A stretch of 8,737 nucleotides of DNA from G020348185 sp964525045 (GCA_964525045.1 CAZGFD010000050.1:1-8737); one strand, 5' to 3'. Shown: positions 1-6,994, numbered from the stretch's first letter. Notes: generated by a model not told the origin, from the letters alone. Numbers and translations are program-made.

Positions 1-66
1 GGCTTGAGACCGACCCCCTATCGAGTCATTGAGGTCGACTTTACTCTCCCCCCTTCTGTTGGCTGA
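1..66 (+). CDS. Possible C-terminal tail of an unidentified upstream gene
   Basis: Frame 1 is open from the window edge to a TGA at 64-66 and reads GLRPTPYRVIEVDFTLPPSVG, which looks like ordinary protein. The other two plus-strand frames close within the first 30 bases. Only 21 residues are visible, no family can be recognised, and the opposite strand is also open here by chance, so this is a weak call. If real, the gene runs in the same direction as the peptidase gene downstream, with the REP cluster between them. Confidence 0.25.
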   Translation, partial: GLRPTPYRVIEVDFTLPPSVG

Positions 67-93
67 GCGGTGCAAATTTTAAGATTCGTTGTT

Positions 94-202
94 GGGGAGC
101 AGCATGAGATGCTGCGGCTACAATTTGTAGGAGCGCCATCTAATGGCGCCCTCCGCGACCAATGATGTCCATACGGGGAGCAGCATAAGATGCTGCGACT
201 AC
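94..202. repeat. Cluster of three REP-like palindromic elements (BIME-like)
   Basis: There are three 28-base units at 94-121 (minus), 127-154 (plus) and 175-202 (minus). Each begins with GTAG and is followed by a perfect 7-bp stem with a 3-nt loop: stems at 99-105/109-115, 133-139/143-149 and 180-186/190-196. Units 1 and 3 use GCAGCAT/ATGCTGC. Unit 2 uses GCGCCAT/ATGGCGC, so both arms change together and the fold is kept. Units 1 and 2 face each other across AATTT. The 33-base segments 94-126 and 175-207 are direct repeats with 2 mismatches. A GTAG foot beside a hairpin, in alternating orientation, is the known layout of REP/BIME elements mobilised by RAYT (Y1 transposase) proteins. No RAYT gene lies in the window. 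Confidence 0.75.
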
Positions 203-221
203 AATTTAATAGGGCTTCGTG

Positions 222-1505
222 ATGAAGATCAATCTCAATCTAGTGTCCTTCACACTTGCGGTCGGCGTGGTAAGCTTGCTCCATGGCATTAGTGTTGGAC
301 CGATTTCAGCTCAAGATAATGAAACAAACCTTCGTCCTCGTGCCAGAGACCTGGGCATCATTGTAGGAAACTATGAACCCGGTAAATGGAATGCGATTAC
401 GGATGTCTCGGGTGTCACGGTCGGTCAGGTCACTCTGTCTGAAGGCGAGGGGACTCTCAGGCCTGGGGAAGGGCCCGTACGGACTGGGGTGACGGTTGTG
501 ATACCAAGGCAGGATGTCTGGAATAACAAGGTACCTGCTGGCGCGTTTGTCCTCAATGGAACTGGTGAAATGACCGGGTTGGCGTGGATAGCCGAGGCGG
601 GGTTTTTGGAATATCCCATTGCGCTGACCAATACGTTGAATGTCCCGAGAGTAGCCAATGGGGTTATGTCGTGGATGATCAAACATTATCCTGGCATTGG
701 CATCTCGGATGATACCCTTACCCCGGTGGTCGCTGAATGTGATGATAGTCGTTTAAATGATAGCCAGGGGCGCCATGTATCAGAGGAAGATGTGATCACG
801 GCCTTAGAAGAAGCCACATCGGGACCTGTCAAAGAGGGGACCGTTGGGGCGGGAACCGGGATGATTTCCTATCAATTCAAAGGGGGAATTGGCACGGCTT
901 CCCGTCGGCTACCTCCCGAAAAGGGGGGATATCACGTCGGGGTGCTGGTCAATGCCAATCATGGTCGCCGATATGAATTAATGGTCGATGGGGTTCCGGT
1001 TGGGCGGCTCTATGATTCCACCACAGAAGCATCGTCTCATGATTCGAATGATTACCTCTCCACAACATCAGAGCAGGGAGCGTCAAAGGAGAGGTCCGGG
1101 GACTATGGGTCGATCATTATCATCATTGCCACTGATGCCCCGCTTGATTCACGCCAGCTCAATCGACTCTCTCGTCGCGCGGCCTTAGGTTTAGCTCGCA
1201 CAGGCTCTATTTCCCACCATGGTAGCGGAGATTTCATTCTGGCCTTTTCGACAGGCAATATTATTCCCCATTATCCCGAACAACCAACGTTCCGCATGAC
1301 ACATCTGGCAGATACGCATCTCAATCCCATTCTTGCGGCTACAGTGGAAGCCACCGAAGAAGCCATTCTCAATGCCTTACTTCAGGCGACCACCGTTGTG
1401 GGTCGGGACAACCGACGAGCGGAAGCCATCTCCATCTCACGATTGAAAACCATTCTTCAATCCTATCGGGGGGCTCCCGACACTCAGAACTTGAGCGATA
1501 ATTAA
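222..1505 (+). CDS. Exported P1 family peptidase (DmpA/BapA-like aminopeptidase)
   Basis: An N-terminal-nucleophile hydrolase of family S58 (L-aminopeptidase/D-esterase DmpA, beta-peptidyl aminopeptidase BapA), which removes N-terminal residues from small peptides or amides. Family landmarks in order are RARDLGI near residue 40, TDVSGVTVGQVTL near 60-72, NGTGEMTGL and the ALTNT-NVPRVANG segment (113-148), the GTVGAGTGM glycine loop (206-214), LVNANHGRR, and YGSIIIIIATDAPL. In DmpA the chain self-cleaves at a Gly-Ser bond and the new N-terminal Ser is the nucleophile. Here that bond is predicted at Gly296-Ser297 (numbered from the ATG). A signal peptide (charged start, hydrophobic 8-22, PISA then QDN) implies a periplasmic enzyme, as in BapA. 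ATG 222 is preferred over the adjacent GTG 219 because AGGG at 211-214 is better spaced from it. A Ser/Asp/Glu-rich linker of about 30 residues precedes the cleavage site. Substrate is unknown. Confidence 0.9.
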   Translation: MKINLNLVSFTLAVGVVSLLHGISVGPISAQDNETNLRPRARDLGIIVGNYEPGKWNAITDVSGVTVGQVTLSEGEGTLRPGEGPVRTGVTVVIPRQDVWNNKVPAGAFVLNGTGEMTGLAWIAEAGFLEYPIALTNTLNVPRVANGVMSWMIKHYPGIGISDDTLTPVVAECDDSRLNDSQGRHVSEEDVITALEEATSGPVKEGTVGAGTGMISYQFKGGIGTASRRLPPEKGGYHVGVLVNANHGRRYELMVDGVPVGRLYDSTTEASSHDSNDYLSTTSEQGASKERSGDYGSIIIIIATDAPLDSRQLNRLSRRAALGLARTGSISHHGSGDFILAFSTGNIIPHYPEQPTFRMTHLADTHLNPILAATVEATEEAILNALLQATTVVGRDNRRAEAISISRLKTILQSYRGAPDTQNLSDN

Positions 1506-1523
1506 AGCAGGGAGGGGAGCCTC

Positions 1524-1625
1524 AGTTTCGGGTTCAGGGTTTCGCGTTTCGCGGGGAAAACAGAAAGATGTTTATCTTAGAACTCGGAACTCGAAACCAG
1601 AAACTCGAAACTCGAAACTTTTTTT
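1524..1625 (+). terminator. Long imperfect hairpin with T7 tract
   Basis: The 28-base arms 1524-1551 and 1592-1619 can pair without gaps at 22 Watson-Crick positions plus 2 G-U. A second small stem lies in the loop (AAGAT at 1565-1569 with ATCTT at 1574-1578). The right arm runs straight into seven T (1619-1625). It starts about 20 bases after the stop of the peptidase gene, so it can act as an intrinsic terminator separating that gene from the FIST gene. The right side is a degenerate tandem of a seven-base unit, AACTCGA-like, about five copies in 1580-1619, which suggests a repeat-derived origin. Function is inferred from structure only. Confidence 0.5.
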
Positions 1626-1686
1626 ACATGGACAAGCCTACACGTGCCTGTTAGACTGCGGAGTTTTTCCAATTGAGAATGTGCTG

Positions 1687-2871
1687 ATGGAATGTTTCGT
1701 CGCGACTTCAAAAGAAAACAACGCTGAATTAGCCAGCCAGGCCGTCGTTCGATCGCTCAAGTCGAAATTTGGAAATGACCCAATCGATCTTGTTTTTCTG
1801 TTTTTTTCAGACAATTTTGCAGATGAAGCACGATCTTTTGTTACGAAAATTCATGAAGGGTTGGCCCCAAAGGTCATAGTTGGATGCATGGCCCAAGGCG
1901 TCATAGGGGAAAAACAGGAAATTGAAGGGAGTTCGGCGGTTATTCTCTGGGGTGCACGGCTTCCGGGAGTTTCTCTTATCCCAATCCGGTTGATTTCCAA
2001 TGAAGCGGGGGAAGAACTTTCGGTCCAGGGTTGGCCAAAGGAACTGGAATATCGGTCAGACAATCCCTTTTTTATTCTTTTGGCAGATCCTTTTTCGACA
2101 CCCATTGAAGAAGTCTTCTCGACAATTGAGAACTTTTGTCCCGGAGCTCAAGCGATCGGGGGGATTGCGAGTGGTGGCATGGACTTAGGTGAAAACCGTC
2201 TCGTCCTGAATCAAGATACGTATGAAAGTGGGATAGTTGGGGTCGCTTTATCGGGCCCCGTTTCAATTCGGACGATTGTCTCACAAGGCTGTCAGCCGAT
2301 AGGGGAAAGGTTTGTAGTGACGAGAGCGGACAGAAACATCATTTATGAAATGGGCGGAGTCCCTTCTTTAAATTGTCTTCAACAGACCATTCAATCGTTG
2401 GTGCAACAACGGGGGCAGCAAGCCGCGATGGCTCTCCAGGTCGGGATTGCCATCGATGAGCATCGAGCCCAGTTTGAACGAGGTGACTTCCTGATTCGTG
2501 GATTAATGGGAGCGGATCGCCGGACAGGAGGCCTTGCCCTTTCCGATGTGGTCCAAGAAGGACAAACGGTTCAATTTCATATCCGGGACATGAAGGCAGC
2601 CAGCGAAGATTTGAACTTGCTCTTAGCGCAAGATCGAATCGCGCATCCTTTGGAACACCCCAAAGGTGCTCTGTTGTTTAGTTGCAACGGCCGAGGCCGT
2701 CAATTTTTTACGCAGCCGCATCATGACATTTCTACTGTTCGAGAAAGGGCGGGAGACATTCCCATCGCCGGGTTCTTTGCTGGTGGAGAAATCGGACCCG
2801 TTGGTGGGAAAAATTATCTGCATGCCTATACCGCCAGTGTGGCACTTTTTTGTGACGAACCCCGCTCTTAA
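1687..2871 (+). CDS. FIST N- and C-domain sensory/signal transduction protein
   Basis: A cytoplasmic protein of 394 residues with the FIST_N plus FIST_C layout, a sensory module found alone or fused to methyl-accepting proteins, kinases and GGDEF domains and proposed to bind small ligands such as amino acids. In numbering from GTG 1681, FIST_N covers about 32-220 (LVFLFFSDNF, then VIVGCMAQGVIGEKQEIEGSSAVILW at 65-90, AIGGIASGG at 158-166, GIVGVALSG at 184-192). FIST_C covers about 222-390 (FLIRGLMGADRRTGGLAL, GALLFSCNGRGRQFF near 329-343, then IAGFFAGGEIGPVGG and the closing YTASVALF). There is no signal peptide and no fused output domain, so it would have to act through a partner not seen here. 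ATG 1687 is preferred because GAG at 1675-1677 is 9 nt upstream, although GTG 1681 in the same frame is possible. Confidence 0.88.
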   Translation: MECFVATSKENNAELASQAVVRSLKSKFGNDPIDLVFLFFSDNFADEARSFVTKIHEGLAPKVIVGCMAQGVIGEKQEIEGSSAVILWGARLPGVSLIPIRLISNEAGEELSVQGWPKELEYRSDNPFFILLADPFSTPIEEVFSTIENFCPGAQAIGGIASGGMDLGENRLVLNQDTYESGIVGVALSGPVSIRTIVSQGCQPIGERFVVTRADRNIIYEMGGVPSLNCLQQTIQSLVQQRGQQAAMALQVGIAIDEHRAQFERGDFLIRGLMGADRRTGGLALSDVVQEGQTVQFHIRDMKAASEDLNLLLAQDRIAHPLEHPKGALLFSCNGRGRQFFTQPHHDISTVRERAGDIPIAGFFAGGEIGPVGGKNYLHAYTASVALFCDEPRS

Positions 2872-2924
2872 ATTCTTTATGAAAAAAGGATTAACCACAG
2901 TTTAACGTATTGGAGGGCGAATCA

Positions 2925-3365
2925 ATGATTTTACCGTTGTGGGTAGGAAAAGCAGGGATGATGATCCTGGGATTGGGACTCGTCCTATTGCTGCTTCAAG
3001 GGAATGTACAGGCGGAGCAGGAGCAGATGGTGTCGACACCCTCAGGCTTACAGTATATTGATCTCGTGACGGGGAAGGGGAGGGTTGCGAAAACGGGTGA
3101 CCTGGCTGTTGTGCACTACACCGGGTGGCTCAAGGATGGAACTCAATTCGACAGTTCAAAGGATCGCAACATGCCGTTTGAATTCCCACTCGGGGCAGGG
3201 CGAGTCATTAAAGGTTGGGATGAAGGCGTGGTGGGAATGAAAATTGGCGGGAAACGCAAACTGATCATCCCTCCCCAGTTAGGCTATGGTGCCCGAGGTG
3301 CGGGGCAAGTGATTCCTCCCAATGCCACCCTGACGTTTGAAGTTGAATTGTTAGACCTTCAATAA
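2925..3365 (+). CDS. Exported FKBP-type peptidyl-prolyl cis-trans isomerase
   Basis: A 146-residue single-domain FKBP that catalyses cis-trans isomerisation of Xaa-Pro bonds and probably acts as a periplasmic folding helper. Residues 1-30 form a signal peptide with a strongly hydrophobic core (MMILGLGLVLLLL) and a VQA-EQ cleavage site. The FKBP fold runs from about 36 to 146. Visible active-site residues are Y65 (VVHYTGW), F75-D76 (TQFDSS), the FEFPLG strand, V94-I95-K96-G97-W98, Y121 (GYGARGAG), I130-P131 and F138 (LTFEVELL). All the usual pocket positions are kept, so it should be active and FK506-sensitive by family. GGAGG at 2912-2916 sits 8 nt before ATG 2925 and decides the start; the in-frame TTG at 2910 overlaps this site. 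It starts 53 bases after the FIST stop, so the two may be co-transcribed. Confidence 0.93.
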   Translation: MILPLWVGKAGMMILGLGLVLLLLQGNVQAEQEQMVSTPSGLQYIDLVTGKGRVAKTGDLAVVHYTGWLKDGTQFDSSKDRNMPFEFPLGAGRVIKGWDEGVVGMKIGGKRKLIIPPQLGYGARGAGQVIPPNATLTFEVELLDLQ

Positions 3366-3424
3366 TTTGCTGGTCCACCCGAAAATGTCTTTATCTCCTT
3401 TCATCATTTCTGGAATTTGGAAGC

Positions 3425-4528
3425 GTGCTCAAAGTGTCCAAGACCCCTCTCTATGACGCGCATGTTGCCCATGGGGCAAAGTTCGTTGATTTCGCCGGTT
3501 GGTCTATGCCGGTGCAGTACTCCGGCGTACTGGATGAATATCAAGCGGTCCGCCGTCAGGCCGGCCTCTTTGATGTCAGCCATATGGGCCGAATTGCGAT
3601 TTCCGGCAAAGGCGCGTTGAATTTCCTTCAAACCGTCACCACCAATGACGCGGCTAAGCTCGACGAACACCAGGCACAGTACTCGATAGTCTGTAACTCC
3701 AATGGTGGAGTAAAAGACGATGTCTTTGTATACCGGCTTGAAAAGGACAACTATCTTCTTTGCGTGAACGCTTCCAATCGAACAAAGATTGTGGAATGGC
3801 TGGCCCGAGAGCACCAGCAGTTTCCCGAACCGGTCGAAATTCGTGATCAATCAAGTCATTTGTGTCAGCTTGCCCTTCAGGGGCCTCAATCGGAATCCAT
3901 CCTCCGGGAGGCTGTGGGGAAAGGGTATGAGCGTCTGAAGCCTCGGCGGAGTCGAGACGTTTCGATTCTGGGGGCTCGCTCCCTGATTGCCAGAACGGGG
4001 TATACCGGTGAAATCGGGTATGAGTTGTATGTTTCCGATGATCAAGCCCTTTCTCTCTGGCATCATCTCATGGAGGTGGGGAAATCTTTTGGTTTGAAGC
4101 CTGCCGGGCTCGGAGCCCGCGACCTCCTGCGATTGGATATGGGGTATTTTCTCTATGGAAACGAACTGACGGAAGAAACCACGCCGCTTGAGGCCGGGGC
4201 CGAATGGGTGGTGGCCTTCCACAAAGGGAATTTTGTCGGGTCTGCTGTCTTAGAACAGCAAAAACAGGAAGGGCCGTCTCGTCGATTGGTTGGATTTGAA
4301 TTACTTGAAAAGGCGGTCCCGCGTCACGGAATGGCCATTTGCTGTGAAGGCAAAAGAATCGGAGAAGTGACGAGTGGAAACCTGTCGCCAGTCCTTCAGA
4401 AGGGAATTGGCTTAGGGTATGTGACGACTCAATTTTCCCAGGTAGCCACGAGTCTCCAAATTCAGGTGAGGGAACGGCTCGTTCCTGCCATCGTAGTCCA
4501 GCCCCCATTTTATAAGAGGGAGGCATGA
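3425..4528 (+). CDS. gcvT: Aminomethyltransferase, glycine cleavage system T protein
   Basis: The T protein takes the aminomethyl group from lipoyl-GcvH, releases ammonia and gives 5,10-methylene-tetrahydrofolate. Its 367 residues match the family length. Landmarks are the N-terminal TPLYDAHVAHGAKFVDFAGWSMPVQY-type opening (7-32), DVSHMGR (50-56), TTNDAAKL (72-79), GGVKDD (94-99, containing the catalytic Asp that corresponds to Asp in GGxxDD of E. coli and human GcvT), TGYTGEIGYELY (191-202), LGARDLLRLDMGYFLYG (229-245), and the C-terminal barrel with EVTSGNLSP and GIGLGYV. The KGCYxGQE signature of the paralogue YgfZ is absent, supporting a true GcvT. GTG 3425 is the start because it gives the family N-terminus; TGGAA at 3411-3415 is a modest ribosome site. 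gcvH and gcvP are not adjacent. The TGA overlaps the next start codon. Confidence 0.94.
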   Translation: MLKVSKTPLYDAHVAHGAKFVDFAGWSMPVQYSGVLDEYQAVRRQAGLFDVSHMGRIAISGKGALNFLQTVTTNDAAKLDEHQAQYSIVCNSNGGVKDDVFVYRLEKDNYLLCVNASNRTKIVEWLAREHQQFPEPVEIRDQSSHLCQLALQGPQSESILREAVGKGYERLKPRRSRDVSILGARSLIARTGYTGEIGYELYVSDDQALSLWHHLMEVGKSFGLKPAGLGARDLLRLDMGYFLYGNELTEETTPLEAGAEWVVAFHKGNFVGSAVLEQQKQEGPSRRLVGFELLEKAVPRHGMAICCEGKRIGEVTSGNLSPVLQKGIGLGYVTTQFSQVATSLQIQVRERLVPAIVVQPPFYKREA

Positions 4529-5055
4529 GTTCTCAGAATATCTTTACAGGAAAAGTTCTGACGCTAAACCTTGACCAGGTCCTCTTGCCGAATGGGGAAA
4601 CCGCGGACCTCGAAATCATTCGCCACCCGGGGGCCGCGGCGATTGTTCCCTTAAAAGAAGATGGGCGAGTCGTGCTGATTCGACAATTTAGGCATGCGGC
4701 AGGAGGATATATCTACGAAATACCGGCAGGCAAGCTTCATCCCGGTGAGCATCCCCGGGATTGTGCCGCGCGGGAGCTAGAAGAAGAAATTGGGTATCGG
4801 GCAAAAATTCTGGAATTTGTGACGAAGATCTTTACAGCACCTGGATTCACGGATGAAGTCATTCACATCTACAAGGCGACAAACTTAATTCCCGGCAAAC
4901 AAGAATTAGACCGGGATGAAGTCCTGGAAGTGATAGAATGGCCTTTGGACGTCGCGATGGCTCGAGTTCAAGATCGGACCGTTCAAGATGCCAAAACTAT
5001 TGTCGGTCTGCAAGCGGTGTATTTGGCCACGAAGAACCTATCCCACCAACCTTGA
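4525..5055 (+). CDS. Nudix hydrolase, ADP-ribose pyrophosphatase-like
   Basis: A 176-residue cytoplasmic Nudix enzyme. The Nudix box is complete at 69-91 in the form Gx5Ex7REUxEExGU (G69, E75, R83-E84, E87-E88, G90), giving the metal-binding helix. The N-terminal strand region with VVLIRQFRHAAGGYIYEIPAGK and a proline (P106, in TAPGFTDE) about 15 residues after the box are features of ADP-ribose pyrophosphatases, which split ADP-ribose to AMP and ribose 5-phosphate. Substrate is inferred from these family marks; other nucleoside diphosphate sugars are possible. The start ATG overlaps the gcvT stop as ATGA (4525-4528), with a purine-rich AGAGGGAGG ribosome site just before, so translation is probably coupled to gcvT. 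It converges with the DUF5329 gene. Confidence 0.9.
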   Translation: MSSQNIFTGKVLTLNLDQVLLPNGETADLEIIRHPGAAAIVPLKEDGRVVLIRQFRHAAGGYIYEIPAGKLHPGEHPRDCAARELEEEIGYRAKILEFVTKIFTAPGFTDEVIHIYKATNLIPGKQELDRDEVLEVIEWPLDVAMARVQDRTVQDAKTIVGLQAVYLATKNLSHQP

Positions 5056-5085
5056 GCCTCACGATTAGCGATGTACTTCCATCCG

Positions 5086-5122
5086 TTAGAACCAGTGTGA
5101 AAATATGTCGGACACTGTCTAA
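5086..5122. terminator. Candidate hairpin between convergent genes
   Basis: TTAGA and CAGTGT (5086-5090, 5093-5098) pair with ACACTG and TCTAA (5112-5117, 5118-5122), giving 11 bp with a 2-nt bulge and a 13-nt loop. It lies between the converging Nudix and DUF5329 genes and includes the TAG of the latter (5119-5121). For plus-strand transcripts it is followed by a T-rich stretch (TCTCTTTTCT), but not immediately. A weak terminator call; the stem is AT-rich. Confidence 0.3.
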
Positions 5123-5490
5123 CTATTGGTCTCTTTTCTATAGCTATTCAATTCCCGAAGCAGCCATTCTTGACTTCTAATTGTTGGATGGTTGGGACAA
5201 TGCACCAGGTAATACTTTCCTGACATTGTGCTTTTTGTCGCACTCAGCTCAATAAACGTTTCGGCACTATCGATGTCATCCTTAAAGTAGTTAAATTTAT
5301 TCTTAATATGCTCAGCCGCCTCTTTACCCGTATGGAATTTTCCATTTCTTTCATATTGGCAATCGGTGTTTTCGACAAACCCTAGTAAATGATCAATTTC
5401 CTTTTGCATGTCAGCGGCACAAACGGTGGGAGCGATGACTGCGCAGACCCCAATCGTCGCCAAGAACAATTTCCAATAAATCAGGAACAT
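5119..5490 (-). CDS. DUF5329 family exported protein
   Basis: A small protein of 123 residues with a signal peptide (hydrophobic 8-20, cleavage likely after TVCA at 22-25) and a compact mature domain of about 98 residues. The pattern EIDHLLGFVENTDCQYERNG, the GKEAAEHIKNKFNY helix, SAETFIELSATKSTMSGKYYLV and the closing EWLLREL matches what I recall of the DUF5329 family, whose function is not known. The mature part has two cysteines (C44 and C98) that could form a disulfide in the periplasm. It starts 27 bases after the stop of the SnoaL-like gene on the same strand, so both are likely in one transcript. Family assignment comes from remembered pattern, not a search. Confidence 0.72.
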   Translation of the reverse strand: MFLIYWKLFLATIGVCAVIAPTVCAADMQKEIDHLLGFVENTDCQYERNGKFHTGKEAAEHIKNKFNYFKDDIDSAETFIELSATKSTMSGKYYLVHCPNHPTIRSQEWLLRELNSYRKETNS

Positions 5491-5517
5491 GGAAAGCCTA
5501 TCTAAAAATGAATAGTC

Positions 5518-5895
5518 CTACCCTTTGGCTTCAAAATCATCTTCACGGAGTTTTGCAGTCCCGTCCCCTTGTACGACCCACAATTCTTTGTGAATGACCC
5601 CGCTGGCTTTGTTCATTTTCCAGCCTGAAGTTAGAATGGCACTCTTGTCGTCCTGAACTTCAATGGAAGGGTTGATATATTCAACCCCAGCAAATCCCTC
5701 ATCAATAATCTTTTGCCAAAATCCTTGAATTTCGGCTTTCCCGGTAAAGGTCCCAAAAGGACGGGCATGCATGACGGCATTCGCTTCATATTCGGCGGCA
5801 CACCCTGCCCCATTTCCAGCATTAAAGGCCGATTGCCATTGTGCACTCGCTTTCTTGACCGCATTGAGAACAACGGTTTTGCTTTCCTCGTTCAT
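5518..5895 (-). CDS. SnoaL/NTF2-like (DUF4440-type) protein
   Basis: A 125-residue cytoplasmic protein with the cone-shaped NTF2-like fold pattern. It has an N-terminal helix with AVKKASAQWQSAFNAGNGAGCAAEYEANAVMHARPFGTFTGKAEIQGFWQ, followed by strands ending ILTSGWKMN and HKELWVVQGDGTAKLREDDFEA. Such proteins include ketosteroid isomerases, polyketide cyclases and many small-ligand binding or stress proteins; the visible residues do not allow a reaction to be named. Start ATG at 5895-5893 has AAGGAG at 5914-5909, about 13 nt upstream, slightly far. It follows the hydroxyproline dehydratase after a 91-bp gap that holds a possible own promoter, and precedes the DUF5329 gene. Confidence 0.82.
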   Translation of the reverse strand: MNEESKTVVLNAVKKASAQWQSAFNAGNGAGCAAEYEANAVMHARPFGTFTGKAEIQGFWQKIIDEGFAGVEYINPSIEVQDDKSAILTSGWKMNKASGVIHKELWVVQGDGTAKLREDDFEAKG

Positions 5896-5918
5896 CGTAA
5901 GTCATGCTCCTTCGGTTA

Positions 5919-5978
5919 AAAATTGATAAATAGATAAATGACATATACACCGGGATGGGTCAATCTTTCGAGTCGAAA
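5919..5978 (-). promoter_or_regulatory. Possible promoter/operator region before the SnoaL-like gene
   Basis: In the 91-bp gap, TTGACC (5963-5958, minus strand) resembles a -35 box and is followed by a clearly AT-rich stretch with the near-direct repeat ATTTATCT/ATTTATC (5939-5925). No good -10 hexamer sits at exactly 17 nt, so the promoter is uncertain. Two bases upstream of the TTGACC is a perfect 13-base inverted repeat, TTTCGACTCGAAA on the minus strand (5978-5966), placed where an activator or repressor could bind. Inferred from sequence only. Confidence 0.28.
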
Positions 5979-5986
5979 CCTCTTTG

Positions 5987-6994
5987 CTAGAAAATTCGGA
6001 AACCATCTTTGAGCGGGTCCTCCTCATCGATTACAAACTCATGTTTGCCCGTTAAGAATGCCTGCCCGGTGACTTCCGGAATAATAGCTGGAATACCGTG
6101 ATAATTGATTCTTTCCACTATTCTTCCCGTAAACGTGGTTCCGAGGATGCTTTCTAGGACATATGGCGTTTGATCAGCAAGGGACCCTCGAGCGGCCAGA
6201 ATGGCGAGGTGGGCGCTCACGCCCGTGCCGGTTGGGGAACGGTCTAACGCCCCTTCTGCGAAAATGCAAACTTGGCGACCGTGCGCGTGAACATTGACGG
6301 GAGAGTCAACAAAGATTATGCCGTAGAGGAAGCCAAGATCGGGCTCATTCGGGTGTTCGATGCTCCGTTGGGCACTAATGGCTTGTTTAATTGTGACGCC
6401 CAGTTCTGTGATTTTTTGTGCCTGCCGGGGAGAAAGTTCAAGACCTAATTCTTTTGCCTGACAAAAAGCGTAGAACGCTCCTCCAAAGGCGAGATCGTAT
6501 CGAACCGGTCCAATTCCAGGGACCTCGATGGTTTCATCAAGACCACTTACAAATGATGGCACGTTATGAAAGGCCACCGAACGAACGCGACCTTCCTCCA
6601 CTGAGGCCATGGCGGTGACAAGTCCACTTGGGGTTTCCAATCGTATTTTCGTGGCCGGATCAGCATGCGAGGATATTCCATGTTCAATGAGCACGGTCAC
6701 CAAACCAATGATGCCATGACCGCACATCGTGCTATATCCCTCATTGTGCATGAATAGAAGGCCATAATCGGCCCGAAGGTCCGATGGGGAAACCAACAGG
6801 CAGCCGTACATGTCGGAATGTCCTCTGGGTTCCCATATGAGGGCTCGGCGAAAATGATCGAGATGGGTATGGCAAAACCGACGCTTCTCGAGAATGGTAG
6901 CGCCCTCGGGTTCCGGGAATCCGTCTGTGATGACCCGAAGCGGCTCCCCCGCGACGTGGACGTCGATGGTAGAGATTCGATGAAAATCGGTCAT
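5987..6994 (-). CDS. Trans-3-hydroxy-L-proline dehydratase (proline racemase family)
   Basis: A 335-residue, cofactor-free enzyme of the proline racemase fold. It has the expected two halves: ISTIDVHVAGEPLRVI near 7-22, HNEGYSTMCGHGIIGL with the general acid/base C91, and DRSPTGTGVSAHLA (251-264). Proline racemases and 4-hydroxyproline epimerases have a second Cys in DRSPCGTG; here it is T255, the known mark of trans-3-hydroxy-L-proline dehydratase (EC 4.2.1.77), which gives pyrroline-2-carboxylate, later reduced to proline. The call rests on that residue pair and the family. Start ATG at 6994-6992 gives the family N-terminus, though no clear ribosome site precedes it. It lies 55 bases after the 2-oxoglutarate/Fe(II) oxygenase on the same strand. 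The reductase for pyrroline-2-carboxylate is not in the window. Confidence 0.87.
   Translation of the reverse strand: MTDFHRISTIDVHVAGEPLRVITDGFPEPEGATILEKRRFCHTHLDHFRRALIWEPRGHSDMYGCLLVSPSDLRADYGLLFMHNEGYSTMCGHGIIGLVTVLIEHGISSHADPATKIRLETPSGLVTAMASVEEGRVRSVAFHNVPSFVSGLDETIEVPGIGPVRYDLAFGGAFYAFCQAKELGLELSPRQAQKITELGVTIKQAISAQRSIEHPNEPDLGFLYGIIFVDSPVNVHAHGRQVCIFAEGALDRSPTGTGVSAHLAILAARGSLADQTPYVLESILGTTFTGRIVERINYHGIPAIIPEVTGQAFLTGKHEFVIDEEDPLKDGFRIF

Noticed and set aside
306..686. Minus-strand ORFs inside the P1 peptidase gene
   Set aside because: They are antisense shadows of a well-recognised gene, with no family-like sequence.
2910..2924. TTG start for the FKBP gene, 5 codons upstream
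   Set aside because: This TTG overlaps the GGAGG ribosome site that is ideally spaced for ATG 2925, and the signal peptide begins correctly at that ATG.
3404..4526. Several minus-strand ORFs across gcvT
   Set aside because: All overlap the conserved T-protein frame and read as low-quality protein; gcvT explains the open frames.
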